Positions 34,690-42,925 of a DNA stretch of 64,000 nt are shown piece after piece; positions within the stretch are counted from its first letter, which is position 1, and every line of letters begins with the position of its first letter. The notes under the pieces were generated by a model, which saw only the letters and a list, made by a program, of their open reading frames with translations, ran no database searches and was not told the origin of the DNA. Made by a program: the position numbers and the translations under genes. Source of the stretch: an uncultured Marvinbryantia sp. Its GTDB lineage: Bacteria > Bacillota > Clostridia > Lachnospirales > Lachnospiraceae. Where the stretch lies: positions 1-64,000 of the forward strand of contig NZ_CAJKOX010000019.1 of the NCBI RefSeq assembly GCF_905201705.1. Direction: 5' to 3'.

Positions 34690-37122
34690 ATGAATCTGAT
34701 AGAAGTTTACATAGATACATATTTGAATAAGGGTAATGCATATCAGTATGGTGAAATTTTATTTGACTGCGGCCTGAAAATTAAGGGCATCCACTTCCAT
34801 TCTCAGAAAAATATTGTTCACGTAAATTATCCGGCTGTTAGGGACGGAAAGCGGATTTTCCATCCATCTTTTCAGCTCAAGGACAGTTATGCAGACAGAG
34901 CAATAAAAGGAATTTTGGAATATGCCTGGAATCGGATGAAAAATGATGGAAAAAATAGTATATATGGATGCCGGAAAGCACATTGCTGCAAAGAATTGGT
35001 AGAAATTTCAAAGGATGACTTCGAATGGCTTGACGAAAAAAAGAAATGTGAATACTCATTTTCTGGTATGGGGAAATCAGCAGTTAGAGTGGAGTTGATT
35101 GATGATAGAAGGAGTATAGGCGCACTCAGATGTGCGTATGCCAGAGTGTATTTTGACGAGAGTTTTGTTATCAGTAATTTAAAGGTTTTTGATGACGGTG
35201 AAGGCATTGGTAAAGTTCAATTTCCACATCATATGCAGGAAGAAGCAGTTACTTTTATGGGGGAAGGAGATAGGAGTTGGATAGAAAGCTGCATTATAGA
35301 GCGGTTTCAAGATAGAGCAGAACGGACTGGCAATGTGATTAAGACAGAAAATTCTACGAATGAGGAGCAGCTGTTTAAAATTCTCTGGAGTGCTTCTGAC
35401 AATGGATATATTCTGCAATCCAAGATCCGGGGAATTTTGGAACAGAATAGGATTGACTGGGAAAATATTTATCATGTGAAGAGAATTTCGGAACTTGTAA
35501 AAAAGATGAGTTTTATGTCGTTAAGAAGGCTGGAAACGTCACCAGAGCATTATGTAGACTGGGTAGTAATTACTTATGAAAAGGATCCGGAACCTGTAGT
35601 TGTGGAAAGCGAGAATACTCAGATTCTGCCTGATGATGTTAAAGAAAAGTTGCATAATGTACTGGCTGACGAGTATATGAGAAATGGTAAAATTATACTT
35701 TCTAGTGTAATTCCATATTTGTCGGAAGAGCATCCGGAAATTTTGGAAAAGTTCCCAAAGGTAAAGCTGAAAAGGATTCTTCAAAGCTGTAATTTTATTA
35801 GATTTGAAGGAGGTCCAATGCCACCGATCTATATACATATACAGGATGAAAATGTAGATTTGACCAGGCAGGAGGACAGCAGTGTTACGTGTATAGCACA
35901 TGAAGATGTACAATTTGATGTCGTTTCTCAGAAACATCCTGATTTGACGGAACAGGTTAGAATGTCAACACAGAAAATAGAAGAATATGATCAGTTGGCA
36001 AAAAAGAATCCGTTTAAGTTTGTTCCAAATACAAAGCTGATACAGGAGCAGAATATCCCAGATTCAAAGTTGCCTAAAATTACGGCTGATGAGGCCATGA
36101 GGAGATTCCTGAGAATGGCGAGTCTTGAACAGCTTGACTTCATGGATTTGGAGATTGTATATTGGGTATCTAAATTGCAATATTCGAAATCCTCATTTTT
36201 GTATGATCTGATTGTCGGTGGCCTTATAGAGGTTCCGGCTGGAAAGAGAATTAACAAGGATAAGCTGAGCACCAGGCTGATGCGTTTGTATAAAGTTAAT
36301 CTTGTTGGATTTTATAAACTTTGCTCAGTCGATGAAAATGGAAATATTGTCAGCAAATCTGCACATCGTATATTGATGGTTACTGCATATGGACGTACAC
36401 AACTTAGAGTGATTGGGCGGCAGAGCGATTTTGATTTCTTTATGGCGTTGGATAATATTGAAAAAATACTTAAAAAATTGTCAGTTAACCAGTGGTTTAC
36501 AAAATTTATGACAATATTCAAAAATGTATCTTATTATCTTGACGTTATTGTGATAGCGAAAATCGCGGAGGCGAATGCTGCCAGAATCCCGCTGGTTATA
36601 GTCAAGGATGGCATACCTGTTTTTATAAATGCCTGTAAACGGGGAAGTCTTTTTGAACAGGACATTCGTTCAGGGGATTTTGCTTTTTGGATAAAACGGG
36701 TAAGTAATCTTATGGAAAATTACAATGAATTGTATATTGGAGAGCATCAGGTCAGCTTTATAAAAAAACCTAAATTGATTTTTATTTGTGAAGATTCAGA
36801 ACATTGTATGGAAATTTACGGTCAGATTGTCGAAGCAGTGTCAAAGATTAAGAGCAGAACGGTTCTTGACAATTTATGGTTTGCTGAAGATATTAACATT
36901 TATAATGATTTCCTGCATGCCCACTATAGTTTTGATCGCGGAGAAAGACGGATTTGCGAGAATATAGATGAATTCCTCGGTGTAGAAATCGGGAGTAAAT
37001 TAGTAGAAAATGCTGATTTTACAAATGAACAGAGTCCAGAAGAAGATATGCGAATCTTAAAAGAACTAGAGCGTGAAGAAAACCTGATGATATTGCCTTT
37101 TGAAGATTCGCAGACTTGGTAG
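34690..37122 (+). CDS. Multidomain protein with tandem SpoVG-like and possible OST-HTH domains
   Basis: An 810-residue protein not matching a single known family. Residues 1-82 and about 125-205 each resemble SpoVG, a small nucleic-acid-binding domain: the second shows VRVELIDDRRSIGALRCA, DESFVISNLKVFDDG and VQFP in SpoVG order. Residues ~225-300 (LFKILWSASDNGYILQSKI) and ~315-385 (RNGKIILSSVIPYLSEEHP) look like two OST-HTH/LOTUS-type winged helices, which bind RNA in other proteins. Residues ~475-570 suggest another winged helix, and ~590-715 (IPLVIVKDGIPVF, PKLIFICEDSEHC) faintly recall replication-relaxation proteins. It starts four bases after the trypsin-NACHT gene; a nucleic-acid sensor or target role is inference. 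Confidence 0.62.
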   Translation: MNLIEVYIDTYLNKGNAYQYGEILFDCGLKIKGIHFHSQKNIVHVNYPAVRDGKRIFHPSFQLKDSYADRAIKGILEYAWNRMKNDGKNSIYGCRKAHCCKELVEISKDDFEWLDEKKKCEYSFSGMGKSAVRVELIDDRRSIGALRCAYARVYFDESFVISNLKVFDDGEGIGKVQFPHHMQEEAVTFMGEGDRSWIESCIIERFQDRAERTGNVIKTENSTNEEQLFKILWSASDNGYILQSKIRGILEQNRIDWENIYHVKRISELVKKMSFMSLRRLETSPEHYVDWVVITYEKDPEPVVVESENTQILPDDVKEKLHNVLADEYMRNGKIILSSVIPYLSEEHPEILEKFPKVKLKRILQSCNFIRFEGGPMPPIYIHIQDENVDLTRQEDSSVTCIAHEDVQFDVVSQKHPDLTEQVRMSTQKIEEYDQLAKKNPFKFVPNTKLIQEQNIPDSKLPKITADEAMRRFLRMASLEQLDFMDLEIVYWVSKLQYSKSSFLYDLIVGGLIEVPAGKRINKDKLSTRLMRLYKVNLVGFYKLCSVDENGNIVSKSAHRILMVTAYGRTQLRVIGRQSDFDFFMALDNIEKILKKLSVNQWFTKFMTIFKNVSYYLDVIVIAKIAEANAARIPLVIVKDGIPVFINACKRGSLFEQDIRSGDFAFWIKRVSNLMENYNELYIGEHQVSFIKKPKLIFICEDSEHCMEIYGQIVEAVSKIKSRTVLDNLWFAEDINIYNDFLHAHYSFDRGERRICENIDEFLGVEIGSKLVENADFTNEQSPEEDMRILKELEREENLMILPFEDSQTW

Positions 37123-37200
37123 TCTGAGTTTGTTTATTTGTTGCTGGTAAAATGCGTATATAAATATAGATTTAAGAATCAATAAAAGGAGCTATATAGC

Positions 37201-37248
37201 ATGAATTTATATACGTTATTGCATTATTGTAAGCTATTTAGTGGTTGA
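37201..37248 (+). pseudogene. Truncated start of a further operon gene
   Basis: AAAAGGAG precedes ATG 37201, which opens a 15-residue frame (MNLYTLLHYCKLFSG) that stops 25 bases before repeat copy B. A good initiation site leading to so short a frame suggests a fourth gene of the operon cut off when copy B arrived. It may also be a genuine mini-ORF. Confidence 0.35.
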
Positions 37249-37338
37249 GTAGTCAATCAATGTCATGTAATGTCCATGCGCGGCTTTTCCCTTTGACAGC
37301 GCAGTGGTGTCATAGCGAAAAAAGTCATAGAGAGTGGC

Positions 37339-37367
37339 TTGCTATTCACCTGTCAGTGAGGTAAAAT
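37339..37367 (+). promoter_or_regulatory. Promoter of repeat-unit gene, copy B
   Basis: TTGCTA, 17-base spacer, TAAAAT, identical to copy A within the duplicated leader. Confidence 0.65.
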
Positions 37368-37422
37368 AAAGCTGGAATGGTGCAGTAAGGCCCGCACTAG
37401 TCGGGAAAGGAGGATGAGTCAT

Positions 37423-39111
37423 ATGCAGAAAAAGAAGCTGCCTGTTGGCATTGATGATTTTGGGAAACTTCGCAGGGAAGATTTCTATTATATAGATAAA
37501 ACCGGACTCATCCGCGATCTGCTGAACAATTGGGGTGAGGTCAACCTGTTCACCCGTCCGCGACGTTTCGGAAAGACGCTGAACATGAGTATGCTGAAAT
37601 GCTTTTTCGAGATAGGGACGGACAAGACACTGTTTGATGGCCTGGCAATCTCACAGGAGGCGGCGCTGTGTGAAGAATATATGGGAAAATACCCGGTTAT
37701 CTTTATCTCACTGAAGGATGTGGATGGACTGCGGTTTGAGTATGCGAGAAAACGCCTGATAAAAAAGGTGGGGACCGAAGCAGAGCGATTCCGGTTTTTG
37801 CTGAATAGTGACCGACTGTCTGTGAATGAAAAAGAAAAATATAGTGCATTGGTGGCACTGGATAAAGGGCAGTATGTCATGGATGAAGAGATGCTTACAT
37901 CCAGCCTGGAAGTATTGTCTTCCTTGCTCTGTCGGCATTATGGTAAAAAAGCGATCCTTCTGATTGATGAATATGACGTTCCGTTGGATAAGGCATTCCA
38001 GCACGGCTATTACAACGAGATGGTGTTGTTGATTCGTGGATTGTTCGGACAGGTGTTGAAAACCAATGAATTTTTACAATTTGCCGTCCTGACGGGATGC
38101 CTGCGTGTTTCTAAAGAGAGTATTTTCACTGGGTTGAATAATTTTGATGTCAATTCGATCGTTGATGTGGAGCATGACGAGCAGTTTGGTTTTACGGATT
38201 CAGAAGTGCAGAGACTTTTGGAAGATTATGGTTTGAACGAAAGAGCTGGCATTGTGAAAGAGTGGTATGATGGATACCGTTTTGGCAACGCAAACATTTA
38301 CTGCCCCTGGGATGTGATCAAGTATACGAAAAAGCTGTTGGCAGACCCTTACGCAGAACCGGAAGCTTTTTGGATCAACACCAGTGGGAATGATCTGGTG
38401 AAACGGTTTATCGATAAGGCAGATAAAACCACGCAGAATGAGATCGAACGCCTGATTGCGGGAGAGGCGATCGAAAAAGCGATTCGTTTGGATCTGACTT
38501 ATAATGAACTGGATGCCAGCATTGCAAATTTGTGGAGCGTCCTCTTTACCACAGGCTATCTGACGCAGACAGGCAGGGCGGTAAACGGCGTTTATAAACT
38601 GGTCATCCCCAATCGAGAGGTACGGGAAGTTTTTATATTGCAGATACAGGAGTGGTTCAAAGAAACGACCCTTGCAGATTCTGCGAGAATCAATCGTTTT
38701 TGCGCAGCTTTTCCTGCTGGAGACGTATCGACTATTCAGGATATGCTGCATGACTATCTGTGGGATTCCATCAGTGTGCGGGACACAGCAGTGCGGACGA
38801 GCATGAAGGAGAACTTTTATCATGGCATGGTACTGGGACTGCTGCGGAGCCAGGGGAACTGGTTGATCCAGTCCAACGCAGAGACCGGGGAAGGATACAG
38901 CGATATATCTGTAAGTACACCTGCGCGCACAGGAATTGTGATCGAACTGAAGTATGCAAATGATGGGGATATGGAAGCGGCCTGCGCGGAGGCTCTGAAG
39001 CAAATTGAGGAAAAGAAATATGCTGTGGGTTTGCAGCGCCAGGGGATGAAGACAATCATCCGGTATGGTATAGCGTTCTGGGAGAAAGAATGTATGGTAG
39101 TTATGGAGTAA
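37423..39111 (+). CDS. AAA-ATPase-like protein with PD-(D/E)XK nuclease-like C-terminus, copy B
   Basis: The 562-residue product is identical to that of copy A (28370-30058): P-loop RPRRFGKTLN, Walker B ILLIDEYDV, C-terminal GYSDI and VIELKYA nuclease-like core. Two silent third-position changes separate the genes. Identity at protein level with silent changes only points to recent duplication or gene conversion under constraint. After the stop the flanking sequence differs completely from that of copy A. ATG 37423 is chosen on the same grounds as for copy A. Confidence 0.88.
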   Translation: MQKKKLPVGIDDFGKLRREDFYYIDKTGLIRDLLNNWGEVNLFTRPRRFGKTLNMSMLKCFFEIGTDKTLFDGLAISQEAALCEEYMGKYPVIFISLKDVDGLRFEYARKRLIKKVGTEAERFRFLLNSDRLSVNEKEKYSALVALDKGQYVMDEEMLTSSLEVLSSLLCRHYGKKAILLIDEYDVPLDKAFQHGYYNEMVLLIRGLFGQVLKTNEFLQFAVLTGCLRVSKESIFTGLNNFDVNSIVDVEHDEQFGFTDSEVQRLLEDYGLNERAGIVKEWYDGYRFGNANIYCPWDVIKYTKKLLADPYAEPEAFWINTSGNDLVKRFIDKADKTTQNEIERLIAGEAIEKAIRLDLTYNELDASIANLWSVLFTTGYLTQTGRAVNGVYKLVIPNREVREVFILQIQEWFKETTLADSARINRFCAAFPAGDVSTIQDMLHDYLWDSISVRDTAVRTSMKENFYHGMVLGLLRSQGNWLIQSNAETGEGYSDISVSTPARTGIVIELKYANDGDMEAACAEALKQIEEKKYAVGLQRQGMKTIIRYGIAFWEKECMVVME

Positions 39112-39125
39112 TTCCGGAGACTGCA

Positions 39126-39518
39126 GGGAAGCAGATAATCATCCCTCAGGCATACTGGTGGATCAGGGAAGAAATTCCGGCATATCTGGAGATGGTACTG
39201 CGCTATATGCCGGACTACAAAAATGAGCCAAAAGGTATAGAAGAACTGATGCCATGGTTTGAAATGATACAGCAGAGGTGCCGAATCAAAGCGAAAAGTT
39301 GTAGTTGGAGCAGTTTGTTTTAGCCATAGCGAAATATCTTATCAGGTGGACATGCTTGCATGTCCATTTGATTCTGCGCGGCTGGGAAAAGAGCGTGAAA
39401 TTTTTCTTAAGCTGCAGTATAGCATTCCGGGATTGTTAAGAACGTTTCTGTATGGAGAGATTTCCAGTTTGTGTGAAGAGAGAGGAGAAGGGGGATCTGT
39501 GGTTATGGAAGAAGAGCA
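39126..39518. other. Eroded stretch after repeat copy B
   Basis: A plus-strand frame running out of copy B carries PQAYWWIREEIPAYLEMVL and ends at 39323; another contains LKLQYSIPGLLRTFLYGE. Both look like pieces of protein genes but lack starts and recognisable families. A palindrome lies at 39347-39366. Confidence 0.4.
39347..39366. repeat. Perfect 9-bp-arm palindrome
   Basis: TGGACATGC, two T, GCATGTCCA. A possible operator or small hairpin; no gene start lies nearby to assign it to. Confidence 0.5.
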
Positions 39519-39746
39519 ACGGAGAATGATACGGTAGTGGTGCGGGGGCATCTCACCTATGTGGGAAACACTTCGATGGAGGTGCGGGTGGACACTTATC
39601 GGGAAGCGCTGGATGGGACAAGAACGATGATTAATCGGGCATATGTTGTGATGGTGGCGCTGGATGAGGAAGGAAAAACAGGGAACTTTTGCAGTATTTT
39701 TATACCATATAATGTAGGCATGGAAAAAATAAATTTGTTACAATAA
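39519..39746 (+). pseudogene. Acyl-CoA thioesterase (hotdog fold), fragment
   Basis: The frame ENDTVVVRGHLTYVG, TSMEVRVDTYRE, INRAYVVMVALDEEGK matches the second half of YciA-like acyl-CoA thioesterases. The first half, including the initiating hotdog strand and catalytic region, is missing or out of frame, and the tail after EEGK is unrelated. A housekeeping gene remnant trapped in the island. It ends 29 bases before the macro-domain gene. Confidence 0.7.
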
Positions 39747-39775
39747 TAAAAATATTACAAAAGAAGGACAAGCAA

Positions 39776-41116
39776 ATGAGCACACGTGATAAGAAGATTT
39801 CTGATATGATGTTTGTCTGTTCTGAGGACATTATAGAGCTTGTGAAAAGGCGAAAGATAGACGCTGTAGTGAATGCTGCGAATCCTACTTTAATGGGGAG
39901 CAACCAGGGAGTTGACAAAAGTATTCATGATGCGGTTAATCGGGGACGTCTGGATGGAAAAAATTTTAAAGATATAATTCGCGCGCAATTAGATGGAGAG
40001 TCCCTGAAAAATGAGCAGTCTTTTCGGTGTAAAAGAGGCGAAGTGAGAGTGACCTCGGGAGAAGGTCTCTGCCCTTATGTGATCCATGCTGTTGGCGTGG
40101 AATATGATGGGAAGAAAAACAGGAAGCTAAGTCTTTGCTCAAGCTCCTGTGTGATAACACTGGAAAAATGTTATCTGGAGATCGTGAAAGCATTGAGAGA
40201 GCATCCGGATATCAAGTCAGTAGCAATTCCAATCATAGGAGCTGGAAATTATCGTTTTCCATCAAAGCTGGCGATAAGAATAGCTGTTTCTACAGTCGGG
40301 AATGCTTTGATCGACTGGAAAATAAAGGATGCGGAGCTGTTTAATATGGCAGCGATCGAGGAGGTCTTTTTCTGTATATATAATGATACAAAAGAAGAAC
40401 AATATCAGAATTCCTGCTACGCGGGAAAAATTCTGGAGAAATATAGACGATGCTTTGAAAAAGAAAAGAAAGTGACATACCAGAATTCCCTGATGGCGCA
40501 TATGCGTTATATGATGGAAATTATAAAGTATGATCGGAACAGAGGGTACTTTGCAGTGGCAAAAATGTTCCGGCTTTTTATGATGGCAATCAGAGGCCTT
40601 TTTTTGCCTGTAACGATGCTGAAGGATTTTTTTGGAAAGTATGATTGGCAGCGAAGACGGATGATCGTAGAGTTTATTGCTATTCTGAAAATCGCCTGGC
40701 CCTGTTTCGTATTGCTGTATCCGGGAATTTGGGAATGTACGGTTACACAGAGAACTGCAATGGAATATTTAACAATATATTTCATGACAGATACGATCAC
40801 ATATCTTCTCATATTAATTCTTCTGGCTGATATCCAGAAACCGTCGGCTAATATAATTCGTTCTCTCATTCTGTTATTTTTGAATTATCTGGAAGTGTCT
40901 CTGGACAGTGCGGTAATTTGTTATCTGTGTAATAGAGGCGGTGTAACGGTAGCGGATGCAGTTCGTTTTGGATTACTGGATAAGGAAATAAATGCGGTTT
41001 CTTTGGAGATGAATGTTTATTTGGATTATGTGAATGCCGGAATGAAGTTTTTCTTTACCACACTGGCTTTTGGATACTTTGCGAATCATTTGCGTCAGAG
41101 AAAATTCCAAAGCTGA
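39776..41116 (+). CDS. Macro-domain protein with C-terminal transmembrane region
   Basis: A 446-residue protein. Residues 1-200 form a macro domain, the ADP-ribose-binding fold: IDAVVNAANPTLMG with NAAN at 33-36, VTSGEGLCPYVIHAVGV, and IPIIGAGNYRFP at 151-162. After a helical linker, residues ~265-440 hold four or five hydrophobic segments (FIAILKIAWPCFVLLYPGI, ITYLLILILLADI, FFFTTLAFGYFANHL). A ligand-sensing macro domain fused to membrane helices is the layout expected of a membrane-damaging immune effector responding to an ADP-ribose derivative, as with macro-TM effectors of Thoeris. No TIR gene is visible nearby, so this is analogy. ATG follows AGGA by seven bases. Confidence 0.82.
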   Translation: MSTRDKKISDMMFVCSEDIIELVKRRKIDAVVNAANPTLMGSNQGVDKSIHDAVNRGRLDGKNFKDIIRAQLDGESLKNEQSFRCKRGEVRVTSGEGLCPYVIHAVGVEYDGKKNRKLSLCSSSCVITLEKCYLEIVKALREHPDIKSVAIPIIGAGNYRFPSKLAIRIAVSTVGNALIDWKIKDAELFNMAAIEEVFFCIYNDTKEEQYQNSCYAGKILEKYRRCFEKEKKVTYQNSLMAHMRYMMEIIKYDRNRGYFAVAKMFRLFMMAIRGLFLPVTMLKDFFGKYDWQRRRMIVEFIAILKIAWPCFVLLYPGIWECTVTQRTAMEYLTIYFMTDTITYLLILILLADIQKPSANIIRSLILLFLNYLEVSLDSAVICYLCNRGGVTVADAVRFGLLDKEINAVSLEMNVYLDYVNAGMKFFFTTLAFGYFANHLRQRKFQS

Positions 41117-41225
41117 GTGTATGATGCACATTTTTGAGCATTTTAAGAAACTGGAGGGCGGATAAGAGATATACCGGATCAGATTCCGGAGATTAATTGT
41201 TTTTTTGAAGAAGCAGAATAAGGAA

Positions 41226-41276
41226 AAGCCTTTAAATGCCGAATGCCGGGTGTTTAAAGGCTTCTTTGTTTTTTGG
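41226..41276 (+). terminator. Rho-independent terminator
   Basis: AAGCCTTTAAA (41226-41236) pairs with TTTAAAGGCTT (41253-41263), followed by CTTTGTTTTTT. It separates the macro-domain gene from the methylase operon. Confidence 0.85.
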
Positions 41277-41443
41277 GGAGCTTTACGAGGTCTTATCCTG
41301 CCGGAGGCATGGAGGCATACTGCTGACAGATGATAAAGAAATCAGGGGATGGTTTGACGATTTTTCGGTTAACAAAAGCTTTATTCAGTGTTACAATACA
41401 ATATAAGGATACAGACGAGCGGATAGGAAAGGGGTATTGCAGG

Positions 41444-42925
41444 ATGAAGGAAAGGACTGTGAGCAAAGAAAGACGGGAAGAATATAAAAAGCAGATTTTA
41501 CAGGAATTTAAAAGCGCGGTTAATTTTTACAGGCTGGAATCCTCGGAGGATTTGATCGGGCTGTTTAATACATTCGGATATTTGCTGATCTGCGGCCTCA
41601 CCGGCGAAGGCGGTATCCGTGAGCTGCGGGAAACAAATTATGCGTCTGCGGAAGAACTGGAAAAAATACAGGCGCGCATTCGTTATGAAGAAACAGAGCG
41701 CTGGGCCTATCTGCTGGACGATAACAGGGCGTTGGCAGAGACGGTGCGTAAGATCAGGCAGTATACGATCCCGAATGGCATAACGATTTCTGTCTGGAAT
41801 AATATAATGGCTGTCCTGCAAACCACTTTGGAATGTTATCAGGAGGTCTGCGATCCGGCATTTCTTTACGAGACTGTGCGGAGCATGTTCGATCTCTGCG
41901 TAAACACAAAGACAGATCTGAACCGTTATACGCTTCCGGATTACATTGTGCTCCAGCTTGTAAAATTACTGCAAAGCGAGCCGGCAGGTAATGAAGGAAG
42001 AGAAAAGCTGCGGATTTTTGATCCGCAGTATGGCTCCGGAAATATGCTGCTGACGGTGGGGAATTATTTGAAAAATGCGCATCTGTGCGGCTTCGAACAG
42101 GATGCGCGGTTTCGCATGTCGGCGCGGATCTTAAGCGTTCTGGCAAATCAGGTGATCGAAACGTGGGACGGAAAATTTCTTGAAAACCGCGAAATCGGAT
42201 CGTTTGATATCGTGATCACGAATCCGCTGTTCAGCAGCGAGAGCGTGCGGGAAGAGGACAGAGCGTGGTTTGTGCCAGGAGAGCTTGGGCGTGTGCGAGG
42301 ACGTCACAATCTGTTTCTGGTGAGAAGCATGCAGCTGCTGACAGAAAACGGACAGGCCGTGCTGGTGGTGCCGGACAGTTTTTTGTTTTCTACAAAAGCG
42401 GAGACGATGGATGTGCGGCGATGGCTGCTGAATACATATTGTGTGGAAGGGATCGTTTCTTTGCCGGCGAAAGTCTTTTATCCAAGTACGATGACGAATG
42501 CCAGCGTTTTAATTGTTTCGAATCCGTTTATGCGAGTGGAACGGATAAGCGGAAAGACGCCGTATCTGTTTTTCTATCAGATGAATGTGCAGGAAGACAC
42601 AGAGCAGACGGATATACAATTAATGGAAATCTGGAATCAGCGGGATTATTATTTTGACAAGTGGCAGCGTCAGATGCAGGCAGACTACAGGAGATTTGGA
42701 GGTGTGCCGACACCGGAGAAATGGGAACATGAGAACTTCTGGTTTGCGGATATGGATGTTGTTGCGGGCGAAAAGTGGAGTCTGCTGCCAAAGAACTATA
42801 AGCCGGATGGCCGCACAGAGCTTCAGGCGGAGGATCCGCGGGCACTGCTGGAAGAACTGATCCGGGAACAGGAGGGGCTGCTTAAAGAGATGCGTCAGTT
42901 TGCAGAGGAGGTTGAGCGGCTATGA
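41444..42925 (+). CDS. Type I-like N6-adenine DNA methyltransferase (HsdM-like)
   Basis: A 493-residue gamma-type N6 methylase. A helical N-terminal ~185 residues precede the catalytic domain with SAM-binding motif I FDPQYGSGNML (192-202) and motif IV as DIVITNPLF (255-263). Normal motif IV is NPP[YF]; here the second proline is leucine, which may lower or alter activity. GRHNLFLVRSM and VPDSFLFS are family features. ATG 41444 follows GGAAAGGGG; an earlier in-frame start at 41330 has no site. Its stop overlaps the specificity gene (ATGA). It would modify host DNA at the site set by the HsdS-like partner. Confidence 0.86.
   Translation: MKERTVSKERREEYKKQILQEFKSAVNFYRLESSEDLIGLFNTFGYLLICGLTGEGGIRELRETNYASAEELEKIQARIRYEETERWAYLLDDNRALAETVRKIRQYTIPNGITISVWNNIMAVLQTTLECYQEVCDPAFLYETVRSMFDLCVNTKTDLNRYTLPDYIVLQLVKLLQSEPAGNEGREKLRIFDPQYGSGNMLLTVGNYLKNAHLCGFEQDARFRMSARILSVLANQVIETWDGKFLENREIGSFDIVITNPLFSSESVREEDRAWFVPGELGRVRGRHNLFLVRSMQLLTENGQAVLVVPDSFLFSTKAETMDVRRWLLNTYCVEGIVSLPAKVFYPSTMTNASVLIVSNPFMRVERISGKTPYLFFYQMNVQEDTEQTDIQLMEIWNQRDYYFDKWQRQMQADYRRFGGVPTPEKWEHENFWFADMDVVAGEKWSLLPKNYKPDGRTELQAEDPRALLEELIREQEGLLKEMRQFAEEVERL

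Larger units (their letters stand above)
37274..39125 (+). repeat. 1.85-kb direct repeat, copy B
   Basis: Same unit and orientation as 28221-30072, differing at the four positions noted there. Together the copies flank the 7.2-kb Trypco1/trypsin-NACHT/SpoVG segment as long direct repeats. Confidence 0.95.
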
